Shown in pieces: positions 12,713 through 28,198 of a stretch of 64,000 bases of DNA. Below the pieces are notes generated by a model that searched no databases, was not told the DNA's origin, and worked only from the letters and a program-made list of their open reading frames with translations. Numbering within the stretch: position 1 is the first letter of the stretch; each line of letters starts with the position of its first letter. Origin of the DNA: Artemisia argyi (taxonomy: Eukaryota; Streptophyta; Magnoliopsida; Asterales; Asteraceae); the NCBI GenBank assembly GCA_030686995.1, contig CM060691.1, forward strand, positions 65,953,031 to 66,017,030, given 5' to 3'. A program made the position numbers and the translations under genes.

Positions 12713-14799
12713 TCAAACAAACGGTCCCCAGTATTTCATGGGTCCAAAGTTGTTAGTGCCAAACATCTCATGCATTTGGTGCATTTGATTTGGATGTTGA
12801 GATGAAGGACAAATTTCACATGGTAAGTAACTTTGTTGCTGAAAGTTGTTCCAAGTGAAGGGATAGTTACTTGGATAACTTTGTCTTCTAAAGTTGCCTC
12901 TCGGTAGAGGAGTTCTAGGTTGAGATTTGGGAACATTTGTTTGTCTCGGTGGAGGAGTCTTTGATCTAGTATCATGTTTTACAGATCCATCCACGGAGGT
13001 TGACACAGGTTTATAAAACCTTTTTATTTCCTTTTTCCTAGCCACAGGTATTTCAACATTATTAACTACTATGTGACTTAGTTTAGGACTTAGATTATTT
13101 TTTAAGATTGACCCTATTTTGACTTTAGCATGTGATTCATGAATTTCTGAAATATACCAAGGTTGTTCTGTTTTATCTCTTTGAAGAAAAAATGTTCCAT
13201 GGATAGTCGGTAATTTAGAATAATCAAATGGTTTAACCATATCATTTTTGCCCATTTTCAATCGACTCTCGTCTTCTTGTTCCTATTCTTCCTCACAATT
13301 ATATGCGATAACACGCTTAACAGTATCATTAAACAATTGAAATGCACTATACAAGTTTGGATTTTCTCTGAGAACTGTGTGTAGAAAATGTGGTTTATCG
13401 TCACGAAGAGTAAAACCTTTTGAACCATTTGGATTTGATTTTGAAGTGAACTTTTGTATGGTTGTGACCGACTCACCAGTTCTATAAACAACGTTTTGAA
13501 ATACTTTTATTTATCTTTCTAACTCAACGATTTCATCAACGTGAGAATCAATTCGTTTCCTTGACTTTTGTATGTATTCTAAAAAAGTTGCTTGACAAAC
13601 CGTCATCTCCAAATTAGATTTTGAAAGTTTAGTTGCAAGATGTTCGACATGGTGTTTTAACTCAAGCTTTTCATTTTCTAATTTAGAAACTTGATTGTTA
13701 TTGGAAACAATTAATTCTCACATTTGATGTTGTAATTCTTGCTCTTTAACATAAGAATTTTGAAATGCAACTTCAAATCTTTTTTCTCGTTTTGCGTGTG
13801 TTTCAAAGTTTGTAAGTTGAGTTTTACAGCTCTCAATTTCCGCAGTTAATAATGCAATCTTAGATTTTAAGTTACCATTTATTTCATTGCATTTTTCAAC
13901 TTGGGATTGGGTGGTCATGAGTAAGGTCATAAGTTTTGGATCTAGACTAGGCGAAGTTTCAATTTGTTCAAGTTGATCATTTCAATTTGATCATCAAAGG
14001 TAACAATTGGGTTAATTTGATCATCAGCATCAAATGTAACAATTGTGTTAATTTTATCATCATCATGAAGAGGTAACAATGTATCATCTTGAATAAGTTG
14101 CTCCTTGTCGAGTGCAGATGCAGATGGAGATGCTATTGCATGTATGAGTCATGTGTTTGCATCAGGTACCTGAGACAGGCCATCAGTGTCATAGACTGGG
14201 CCTGTATCACTCATGTGGAGTTCCTGCATGTTTGCCATTAACATCACAGCAGCATTCGCTTCTAGATCCTCCATTTCATCATCTGAATTAGCTGAGGCCA
14301 TGAAGCTTTGTTCGTTGTTGGTGAGAGTTCTTTCTACTTCATCCTTGAGTGCTAGTAGTAATGCTTGCTTGTGGAAATCACTGCCTCTCATCTTTTGTTT
14401 AGGACACGCATTAGCCAAATGACCCTTGTCGTTACAGTTGTAGCATCTGATCACCACATTCCCAGCTGTTTGTGCATTCCCAGTTTCAACCTTTCTGTGA
14501 GCACCAACATTGTTCCTACTTCCACTAGCAGCATTAGACATTTGGCCATTTCCTGAATTCCCTGTATAACCACTGTTTCCCATTTGACGTCCATAAGATC
14601 GATTCTGCACTTCAACTCGTCCCCCTTGAATAACAGGTTGATTCCTTGGATTAGATGAATTACAAAGATGATTGTTTGATTTGTTTACAAATTTGCTGAA
14701 AGCTCGAGCAATGAAAGCAAATCTTTGATTCAATATATTAAATGCTTTTTCTTCTTCAAGTTTTGAACGAGCTAGATCATAGGTGAAACATGCAAACAT
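12713..14799 (-). pseudogene. Degenerate copia Gag region with CCHC zinc knuckle
   Basis: Reading down the minus strand from 14799, a 216-codon frame contains a zinc knuckle, CYNCNDKGHLANAC (C-x2-C-x4-H-x4-C), near 14400-14450, followed by an acidic tail. Below that lie coiled-coil-like segments (13930-13500) broken by stops. A last 182-codon frame (13261-12713) begins MKMGKNDMVKPFDYSKL; it resembles the start of the Gag-like ORF at 26-412. The arrangement is typical of long copia Gag regions. No protease or integrase is seen between it and the RT fragment at 12230. Confidence 0.7.
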
Positions 14800-14850
14800 A
14801 GAACTTAATACTATAAAAGGAAAAAAAAATACTCATAACCATTATATATA

Positions 14851-15047
14851 CTCCCTCCGTCCCATATTAAGTGTCCACAATGGAATCTTTGGATGTCCCA
14901 AATTAAGTGTCCACTTGTATGTTTCAACCAATAAGATGAGAGTTTAGTGGGTAAAAGTAATATTTGATTGGTAGAGAGTTTAGTTAGTGGAATCTTCTAA
15001 GACTTTGTGCATTATGAAAGTGGACACTTAATACGGGACGGAGGTAG
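14851..15047. mobile_element. Stowaway MITE
   Basis: The terminal inverted repeats start CTCCCTCCGTCCCATATTAA and end in its complement (GGGACGGAGGTAG). The element is flanked by TA on both sides (14849-14850 and 15048-15049), the Stowaway/Tc1-mariner target duplication. It is 197 bp with no coding capacity. Confidence 0.9.
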
Positions 15048-15049
15048 TA

Positions 15050-16180
15050 TCACTTATAAAATTGCATAAAGTTTTGATATCCATATACACAAATTTAAAC
15101 TCCAAACTACTCATCAACATAACGAAGCCACATTTCATTAATATGCAACTCATGCTTTTTTCGCGACATTGCCTTTGTTAGTGGCCAGCTACATTGTCAT
15201 TAGTATGAACTTTAATGACTTCAATGTCATTCCTTTCAACAACTTCGTTAATCGACTCCCTTTCTGTATTAGTGTGGTGAACAATAAATGAGAAAATAGC
15301 ACTATATCTAATGTTATATTATTCATCACACTAAAACATTATTTATGTCATTTGACCTCATACTTTTCACCATATCTTTTATATGTATATTAGAAACTTA
15401 AAATAAATTAGTATAAAGTTTATTCTTATAAACTTCAATAACTTCAAAATAAGTTCAATTATATATAATATTAGATATAAATTTTATATTCATAGCACTA
15501 TTATGATAGTGCTATGAATATAAATTTTATATTTATAGCATTATTATAACTTTTTTAATAATAAAAATTGCGAGTATATGCCATAAAGATTTTTAATTTG
15601 CACTATTATAGCGTAAATATTTAGTGTGTATATTGGAGATGCTCTTAGATGTTGTGGGATTGTAGGTAGATACGGTAATCATCACCCGATCGAGTGGATT
15701 ATCCCAATTGACGCGGTCTATTATTGATGGACATGGATGAGCTAAAAGGATTAATCATGAGTATTGGTATGGATAAGGATGTTTAGTAGATCAAATATAT
15801 GTCATCCATAGCTCACTCGTTTATCACCCAAAATAATTTCTCGTTACATATAACAATATAAATTTACTAACTCATGGCTCGTTTGTATGAATAGGAATGA
15901 AATGTTTCTATGACATACCAATAGTTTGGATTTTAAAATGGTTTTTCGTTCCGAACTTTTAAGCACTGTAAAGCTAATTTTATGTTTTCATTTATAGTAA
16001 GTTCACTCATGTTTTGGTTTTACAAGACTAAGTTTTTTTTATATCCTAGGTGAGTTTATTTTAGAAAGTAACTTTTTGTTGCATACTGAAGGATAAATCT
16101 TTATCATTCATTTAGTTTGATCTAATAGTGGTGATTAACCTAAGATTTAATATGTAAATCTAACTCAATGTCTTTTTCTT
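15050..16180. other. Intergenic, no gene; one perfect short hairpin
   Basis: AT-rich and without a supportable ORF. At 15483-15524 a perfect inverted repeat with 19-bp arms (core TTCATAGCACTAT) encloses a 4-base loop. Confidence 0.6.
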
Positions 16181-17930
16181 TTCTTTTTGTCTTTCTTATT
16201 TATTCATTTCTTTAATACGTGTTCGTTTGTTTCTTACTCTTTCGTCCGCCCATTTTCATACGTTTTCATACATATTCGTCCGTTTTCTTACGTTTTCGCC
16301 CATTTTCATACGTTTTTGTCCGTCTTTATATGTTTTCGTCCGCTTTATATGTTTTCGTTCGTTTCTATACATTTTTGTCCTCTTTTATACGCTCTCATCC
16401 ATTTACATACGTTTTCATCTGTTTTCGTATGTTTTCATATGTTTTCATACATTTTCGTCCATTTTCATACGTGTTCGTCCGTTTTTATACATTTTTGTCC
16501 GTTTTCAAACATTTTCGTCCGTTTTCCTACATTCATCCATTTTCTTACGTTTTTCTCCATTTTCATACATTTTCGTCCGTTTTTATACATTCTCGTTCGT
16601 TTTTATACGTTTTCGTCCGTTTTTGTCCGTTTTCATACATTTTCGTCTGTTTTATACATTTTTGCCCGTTTTCAGACATTTTCGTCCGTTTTCATATGTT
16701 TTCATACGTTTTCGTCCATTTTCTTACGTTTTTATCCGTTTTCATACGTTTTGTCCGTTTTCATTCGTTTTCCTACATATTTGTTCGTTTTCTTATGTTT
16801 TCATCATTTTCATACGTTTTTGTCCGTTTTTAAATGTTTTCGGCCGTTTTCATATGTTTTCATACGCTTCTGAATATCACAAGTGATATTCTGAATATCA
16901 ACAATTGATTTTCAACTTTTGCAACATGAAAATCACAAGTGATATTCTGAATATCACAAGTGATTTTCAACTAATGTTTTGTAACATGAAAATCATAAGT
17001 GATATTCTGAATATCACAAGTGATATTCAGAAAACCACAAATGATATTCAGAATGTCACAAGTGATTTTCACGTTTATTTTAATTCACGTTTTTTTCACT
17101 TTCTTACGTTTTCGTCCGTATTCATACGTTTTCGCCCGTTTTCATACGTTTCTGAATATCACAATTGATATTCTTAATATCAGTGTTGCAAAAATTGGCC
17201 AACCCGGCCGATTAATAGGCGATTAATCGCTACTCGGCCATGGAACTTGGTGAGTTTTACAATGTAATTGGCCGATTGATCGGCTATTACAAGGTAATCG
17301 GACGATTAATCGGTTAAAAATCGCTACTCGGCCATGGACCGCCTCAGTACCGATTCACGATTTTTGCAACATTGCTTAATATCACAAGAGATATTTTGTA
17401 ATATTCAGAATATCACTTATGATATTCAGAATATCACTTGTGATATTAAGAATATCAATTGTGATATTCAGAAACATATGAAAACGGAAGAAAATGAACG
17501 AATACGTATGAAAGCGTAATAACAAATCTAAAAACGAACGAAAATGTATGAAAACGGACAAAAATGTAAGAAAGTGAAAAAAAAAAGTGAATTAAAAATA
17601 CGTATGAAAGCGTAAAACACTTCTGGAAATGGACGAAAACGAAAATGGACGAAAACAAAAGAAATGGATGGAAACGTATAAAAACTGCTGTAAACGTATG
17701 AAAATGGACAAACATATAAAAAATAGATGAAAACCTATGAAAACGGAAGAAAACGTATATAAATGTATAAAAACGGACAAAAATGGACGAAAACGTATAA
17801 AAACGAACGAAAACATCTGAAAACGGACGAAAACGTATAAACACGGACGAAAACATCTAAAAACAGAAGAAAACGTAAGTAGACAAAAACGGAAATAAAC
17901 ATCTGAAAACGGATAAAAATAGATGGATGG
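16180..17930. repeat. Giant inverted simple-repeat structure (foldback-like)
   Basis: The left arm (about 16180-16870) consists of variants of CGTTTTCATACGTTTTCGTC. The right arm (about 17475-17925) is the same unit in reverse complement (GACGAAAACGTATGAAAACG). The inner flanks (16873-17172 and 17383-17475) contain many copies of the near-palindrome AATATCACAAGTGATATT. The long ORFs across the left arm, rich in F, S, V and R, arise from the repeat and are not considered genes. Foldback transposons have long TIRs built of short tandem repeats, which this resembles. No transposase and no certain target duplication were seen. Confidence 0.75.
17181..17374. mobile_element. hAT-type MITE nested in the centre of the foldback
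   Basis: TIRs are CAGTGTTGCAAAAAT and ATTTTTGCAACATTG. The flanks carry a perfect 8-bp duplication, CTTAATAT, at 17173-17180 and 17375-17382, the size expected for hAT elements. The 194-bp element has no coding capacity and contains AATCGCTACTCGGCCATGGA twice. Confidence 0.9.
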
Positions 17931-18862
17931 TAGGGATTTGTCAACAAAAACTTAGTCTCTAAATGAACTTTTCTCATCACTATTATGTTCATGGCCGGAT
18001 TTAAGCATGTGCGGGGTGTGCAACGGCATAGGGCCTCCATTTTCTTAGGGCCCCAATTTCCAAATCTTTAACCTTAGTATAAACTCACTTTTGGACGTTT
18101 TTACCCCAGCAAATGATGTTTTATGATGGAATTAATATGTTTTACAAGGTTGTAATTTAGTGATTTGAATCACAGCGGAGAAATAGAGCTCAAAATTTGT
18201 CTTTAATGGAGTAAATATGTAGTGGGTTTGTCCACTGAAGAAGATGGACACAGATTCCAAAAGTTTGGCTTTGTTTCTACTATATTCATGTTTAACCCTT
18301 GTGGTTTATAGTTTATCAATTAAGTCATGAGTCTATAGTATTTTCTATTTTGTTTAGGTTCATTTTATGGTATAGTAATTCTGATCTTCAAAAGTTATTT
18401 TAATAATTTATCATCGTGTAATGTATAAAAAATATCTTTGTTATAACTATATTTCAAGAAAATTAATTACATGTATTTCAAAAAGAAAATACGACACTTT
18501 AGAAAAATTTTTATTTGAGACTTTAGAAAATTTTTAGAAGTTTAATTTGAGAAATTCAATGGATTATATTTTAGGGGGAAAAAATGTCTATCATATATTA
18601 GAAAAAAAGAAAAAAAAAAGTATATACATACTTGTTGACTTGATTGTAGAATCTAATGTATGTAATTAGCAAGTTAATTAAGGTTGTTGATTTTGTAACG
18701 GATATTGTAAAAGGGCCTTCAACATAATAAGGCATAGGGCTCTCTAAAACCACAAGACCTCCCTGATTATGTTTTATATGAGATGAGATGTTTAGTCGAA
18801 GAATTTACTACTCCGTATAAAATATGTTTTTCATGAAAAGATTCATATATTGATGACCACAT
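17931..18862. other. Intergenic, no gene seen
   Basis: AT-rich sequence with no supportable ORF. Short related phrases (GGCATAGGGC) occur near 18027 and 18731 and may mark the ends of an old insertion; I could not define it. Confidence 0.4.
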
Positions 18863-20425
18863 TCTATATATATTCTATATATATAACATTTCACAAGGAC
18901 TCCTTCATCCTTAAGTAACCGAAACTCATAAAATAATATTTTCTGGGACAAGCCCATGGCAAGGAGCCCAATATTAGAATGTTACATAGGCTTTCAGGCC
19001 CATAGTCGGCCCGTCTTTTGTCTGATCTGGCCTGAGTTACATCGCCTTTCCTGGATATCATTCTCAAAACTTCCGGTTTTACCACATACATCCAGAACAT
19101 TCAAACTACAGGTCTTAAACTTCCACACACACATTGAAAAGCGGTAGCATCAGAAATTTTTGGTAACCCCTTTCTCTTTTCAATTTATTTTCTTTTTCGT
19201 TATCATCCAGTTATTATTATTTTTCTTTCTTCTTATTTGATGATAAGTGTTACCGACTTACCCAGCTACAATTATATCGCGTTTGCCTTACAGTTTTTGT
19301 TGATTCATGTTTAAATTTTCAGTTATCATAGGGAAGAATAAAGAAGAGAAGTGAAAAGTAAAGTTGGGCACAACTGAGATTTTCTGGATATGCTATTGCT
19401 CCAACTTACGGTGAGTATAAACAATAATTTTTATAATTTAACTAATCAAACCTGAATAGGTTTATTGTTTTAAAAAAATTTCATGGATCTTTTTAGGTTT
19501 GCTTAGGTGAAGGTGCGGTGGATGAGCTCAAAATAAATTCAGAGGGTACGGTTTTCTAATTCGGTTAAAATATGTTGTTCTTGGTAAAAGAAGACCGTTT
19601 GTGCTTTTATTTTTATGCATTGGGTACTTCAAAATTTAGCCGTATATTCATTTGGGTATGGTTTTGGTGTTATTTAATTTAGGATTGTGTAATTGAAAAA
19701 TATTTTTAATTTTATTACTTTCCAGCAAAGCTGATGACCTGACTTTTTCAGCTTACCAAGTTTCTCTAATTATATGATGACAGGTTTCTGTAGTTTCTTA
19801 AAACTATGTGATCCATTAATGTTATCGATATATTCGTGAGGCAATTAAACCCAAACTTCACCTGCAGCTAAGCCTGATTTTGGTACCCCTTTTACATTGT
19901 CAGATTTATTTGTTTGGTTTTTGGCAACCAACTAATTATTTGAATTTTTTTATCTAGCCATGACAGAAAACTTCTTCTTCGAAAGCATGGACACGGGATT
20001 GTCGCGACTTAGATAAAGCAACAACAGGCTTCATGGAAAAGCTTATGGTGCCACAGTATTATCAACATGGTAACTTTTATTAGTCAACATTTTAGTTTTT
20101 TTAAATGACTCATTTATGACAGTGTAAAAATTAGGTGTACTACAACATGCATAAAAATACAGAACTTAATATACGAGTGAACCGGTACCGCAAGCTTGGT
20201 AGGTCTTTGGGAATGTGCAGTTAAACTGCTTATGGAGTTTCTTAGGATACGGTAGTTTTTGTATGGGAGGTACTTGAAGTCCTTGAAATTTCTTTATTTG
20301 ACATAAGTAATTGTGTCACGGTTTCTCATTTGATTACATCAACGGTATATTTTCACACGTGTGGAAGCTACGTTGTTAGAGCAACTTTCATTATTGTCTT
20401 ATTTTGTTTATCTACTGTGAAACAG

Positions 20426-20528
20426 AACCAGTTTCGGTCCAACATGGAAGCCAAAGAAGATCATGGGTCGTTCAGTATGGGTTACACAGGTACTCAACTA
20501 TGAGGCACCTGATACTGGAAATATGGAG
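20426..20528 (+). pseudogene. Captured exon of an acyl-CoA dehydrogenase (IBR3/ACAD10-11-like)
   Basis: An AG acceptor (GTGAAACAG) precedes, and a GT donor follows ATGGAG. In one frame the segment encodes IMGRSVWVTQV then LNYEAPDTGNMEV. The APDTGNMEV signature is characteristic of the ACAD10/ACAD11/IBR3 acyl-CoA dehydrogenase group, peroxisomal enzymes in plants. Only this single exon is recognisable and no dehydrogenase gene surrounds it, so it is read as a fragment picked up by the Helitron. Confidence 0.65.
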
Positions 20529-21857
20529 GTAAAAAGTTTAAAACATTAGTTCCCATTACGTTTTTATTAACCCCTCCCCCAATCTCACTAACTGCTACTC
20601 TAAGTATTCAACTGTCACGCACCTGGTTTTGGTGTTATTTAATTCATCTGTTGTTATTGGTTTCATAGTTGCAACAACAACGTAGCGAGCTGCATCATCT
20701 AAAATAATTCCATAGAAGTTTTTGTTCATATGCTCTTTTATCGACCCATAATATGGGGAGTGACCGTGTACCAGCAACCAATACCGATATTGAAGGTGAA
20801 TACAGTTTTTTTTTGTCACACTGTATTTATTTGAATGCATACATTTCCATAGTTGCTCTCTATGTTCGTTGCTTTGATAAATGATAACTTTACATTCACC
20901 GCGTCCAACTTGTTGCCATTACTTATTGAAAAGCTGGCAAAAGATTGGCGGGTGCTTAATAAATGTGTTTGTTGTTGTGACATTTAGATCCATACATAGG
21001 CTGGCCCTTATGAGAACGCAGCTAAAGGCGCAGGGACATCTTGACAAAGTAAAGCATCTTTTACTTCATGCTTTCGTCGATGTTGCCTTTTGGCTCGAAG
21101 CTTTTTCAAGATACGGGTTTCGTTTTAATTTTCTTTATGAGCTTAAAGTAACGCATAAGCTCACTAGAAAAAGAAAGGTTTGAACTTATTAGTTTTTGCA
21201 AATCCAAATAAGCTAAGCAGCCAAGGGTGTAGTTTATACTTATTAGTAACTCCAGAAGGTTGTTTCGCGTGGGGTTTAGGTCCAACAGTGTAAAGAACAT
21301 ATCTAAACACCCCTTAGTTCTACATTTCTTTTTAAACAAAATGATCGACACTAAAACCATGTGCATATTGAACTTTTAATAGACTTTTAACTTCATCATT
21401 TTGGTAAGTGGATAAGAGTTCGATATTACAGTTTGTGAATGTGGTGTTTGCTTATAATAAATATTATAGGATTCAATTTTTATAGTACTAATTTTGTTGT
21501 GTAATCAGTGATGGGGACAAACGATTTTGTTTGCTTGGCACATGCTATAATAAGATTAGCAGTTTACAAGGAAGTCAAGACTCTATGAGTCACTATCATT
21601 TTGTACTTACTAAGATTACTAGCCCAGAGGGGTGTTTGGATTAGCTTATTTTTTCTGGATTACGCGGTCATCTGTATTTGGAAACACTCATTAGCTTTTT
21701 TCTTTTCTTTTCTTTTTCTTTTTTTTTTTTTTGAGTGCCTTATGTAATTTGGGTTACTTAAAAATTTTATGTTATATTTAGTTGTCATCGATTGGTTGAC
21801 AGTGTTTGACATTAGAATTTTGATTCTTATGTTATTAACTTATGAATTGATAATCAG

Positions 21858-22036
21858 GAAGACAAGTCAATGCCATATTCTGTAGATTTCCCAGCATTAT
21901 GTCAGGGAGTTATGCGGAAATTAGCCCTCGAAGACCTATGGAAGATGAACATGGAGCCGAGCTAAAACAGAAACTGTGTATGCAACTGTTCGCAGGCAGT
22001 TTCTGGAGGCCCAGGCGCAGAACCATCTGGCCGTAG
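21858..22036 (+). pseudogene. Captured fragment of a PP2C-type protein phosphatase
   Basis: The segment follows an AG acceptor (TAATCAG) and ends before GT at 22037. One frame reads SGSYAEISPRRPMEDEHG. This matches the conserved N-terminal PP2C motif, usually (R)SGSYADIGPRRYMEDEH, whose Glu and Asp help bind the catalytic metals. The frame meets a stop soon on either side and no further phosphatase domain follows. A functional gene is unlikely. Confidence 0.65.
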
Positions 22037-22299
22037 GTAATGGCCTGGTCCTATAATATCTACGATAAGAGCTACTATGACCACATACTGTAGCATGTGT
22101 AATAGATGTCACGCCTGTAGATTAGGCTGTAACGTAGTTTGTTCTCGCTAAACGACGGTTTTGTGTAATCAGTAGCCCCTATAATGTAAAAACCAAGTTT
22201 CCTACAACTGCACCATTTGCCAGTGACGCTTTTACACTACAAAGGTTGAAAAATATAGCAAACACCCCCGCCGCAACGCGGCGGGCTCCTGCTACTCGT

Positions 22300-23303
22300 T
22301 CTATATATATATATATATATATATACTAATCTCGGTGGCTGGAGGGAAATAAACAAATAATAAAAGATTGGCCCTTTCTTTAGCCCACTAACGCCCATAG
22401 CCTAGTCCAGCAAATGGCTATACATATCTCACGTTTCTACTGCCTTCTACCCATTTGCTTTCTTCTTGGTGAAGGTAAAGATTACGTGTCATGAACAAGG
22501 GTTACGGTAAGTGTATGTTCCTCCGTTCCAAAATTATTGTCCCTTATTAACTTTTTTGGTCTTTACTTTTCAACTTTGACTTTAAATATGTTTGTTTATA
22601 TTACATAATACTTGATGCAAAATATATGAACAGATTGAGTTTTAAATATATTTTCATTTGGTATAATTTTTATTAAAAATTGTATAATACAAACAAAAAT
22701 ATTTATAGTCAAAGTTGAGAAAGAAAGACCGGGGACAATAATTATGGGACGGAGGTAGTACTTCCTCTTTTGATGATTTCTATGCTATTTTAGATTGATA
22801 TATAATCCGTATGTGTTATTTGGCTTATGTTCTAATACGAGTGTTTTTTTAACTCTTTTTATTGTTCAAAGTTGCTGACTTTTTTGTTTTGCTATGCATC
22901 AATATCCAAAAATGTGTTTCCTAATAACGTGAGAACAGATCTTCTTGGATTGCTGTTTTTATCACTTTAATATAACTGCTGTTGATCAAGAGTCTAATTT
23001 TTAGTTATGAGAACTAAGAGTAGGCAACGCAAAAAACGTGAGGCTCCAGAGAAACTCAAGACAGATGAATATGAACATGGAAAATAACAACACAACATGG
23101 TATATAACACCGTAGAAAGTTAAGTGCCTGAGAGCACACATTGATACAATGTTATGCTATGCATATGTGTTGTTCAATTCCTATGCATATGTGTTGTTCA
23201 GTTCCTATTTGTTATACACATCCAAACAATAACTAACCACATAAAAAGTAACACAATCGAAAATAGCCGAACCTCGCCGCAACGTGGCGGGGCCTCCTCC
23301 TCG
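22300..23303 (+). mobile_element. Second Helitron-like element, 1.0 kb
   Basis: It begins TCTATATATAT directly after the previous element's terminus and continues ACTAATCTCGGTGG. It ends with a GC hairpin (CCTCGCCGCAACGTGGCGGGG) followed by CTCCTCCTCG and a T. The ends match those of the upstream element, so both belong to one family. It carries a Stowaway-like MITE and no ORF of note. Confidence 0.5.
22516..22760. mobile_element. Stowaway-like MITE
   Basis: Imperfect TIRs: CTCCGTTCCAAAATTATTGT on the left against ACAATAATTATGGGACGGAG on the right, both followed inward by matching GTCAAAGTTGA/TCAACTTTGAC sequences. It is about 245 bp. The terminal motif CTCCGT(T/C)CC is of Stowaway type; the flanking TA is not perfectly preserved. 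Confidence 0.7.
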
Positions 23304-23696
23304 TATATACTAATCTCCATGGAAGTTTTGAAATAAAATATTGAAAAATATTTCGGCCCATTACTGGGCTCGCTTAGCCCAACAGAAAACGAATTGGGTC
23401 TACTTCTCTATTTGTTAATATTTGTTACAAGGTAAATATCATGACCAACTTATACATAATACTCTTAAAATTCTTTTTCTAGTGTACCTCAGTACATTGC
23501 AACACCAACAAATATTTATTACAATCTAAAGATTTGTTGCTACCTAAATGTCATGAACAACTTATGCATAACATTATTATTATTATTATTATTATTATTT
23601 TGTACGACGAATACATTGCATCACCAAAAAGTATTTGTTGCACTTTAAATGTCTTAAAAAAATGATTCGTTACTGTCTAAATCACACTATCTAACC

Positions 23697-23728
<32 letters not shown>

Positions 23729-23730
23729 TG

Positions 23731-23807
<77 letters not shown>

Positions 23808-23808
23808 T
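23304..23808 (+). repeat. Repeat unit R1 with (ATT)n and (AAT)n tracts
   Basis: The unit starts TATATACTAATCTCCATGG and contains GGCCCATTACTGGGCT. It reaches an (ATT)n tract at about 23573-23600, then about 100 bp starting TTTGTACGACGAATAC, then a long (AAT)n tract (23697-23808). Homologous units lie at 32283-32619 and 32620-33155, and a truncated one at 28033-28198. The complementary ATT and AAT tracts could pair as a long stem. Confidence 0.8.
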
Positions 23809-28032
<4,224 letters not shown>

Positions 28033-28198
28033 TTCTATATATATACTAATCTCCATGGACGGTTTGAAATAAAATATTGAAAAACGAATTGGGTCTGCTT
28101 CTTTATTTGTTAATATTTGTTACAAGGTAAATATCATGACCAACTTATACATAACGAGGCATGCAGAACCCGTGCTACGCACAGGCTTTTAATCTAAT
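28033..28198 (+). mobile_element. Truncated repeat unit ending in a Helitron-type 3' terminus
   Basis: It starts ATTCTATATATATACTAATC like the other units, continues with the shared GGTTTGAAATAAAATATTGA and then jumps to a hairpin (CCCGTGCTACGCACAGG) followed by CTTTTAATCTAAT. The hairpin plus CTAA|T is the canonical Helitron 3' end. This supports a Helitron origin for the repeat units. Confidence 0.55.

Larger units (their letters stand above)
18863..22298 (+). mobile_element. Candidate non-autonomous Helitron carrying captured gene fragments
   Basis: The proposed 5' end is TCTATATATATTCTATATAT (18863; alternative 18874), like the 5' ends of the neighbouring elements. The 3' end has a strong hairpin (CCCGCCGCAACGCGGCGGG, 22267-22285) followed 10 nt later by CTCG at 22295-22298 and a T. 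There are no terminal inverted repeats. The interior holds exon-like segments with AG and GT borders from at least two unrelated genes. No Rep/helicase ORF is present. The CTCG end departs from the usual CTRR, and the 5' end is the less certain boundary. Confidence 0.5.

Noticed and set aside
16187..16886. Three long overlapping + strand ORFs of 200 or so codons
   Set aside because: All three frames are open only because the CGTTTTCATA repeat lacks stops; products are low-complexity F/S/V/R repeats.
20595..20840. Minus-strand 81-codon ORF as an independent gene
   Set aside because: No start context or neighbouring exons; it lies inside the Helitron candidate and is treated as an unidentified captured piece.
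22263..22290. Possible rho-independent terminator (GC hairpin)
   Set aside because: Nuclear plant context, and the identical hairpin recurs at transposon ends; it is better explained as a Helitron 3' hairpin.
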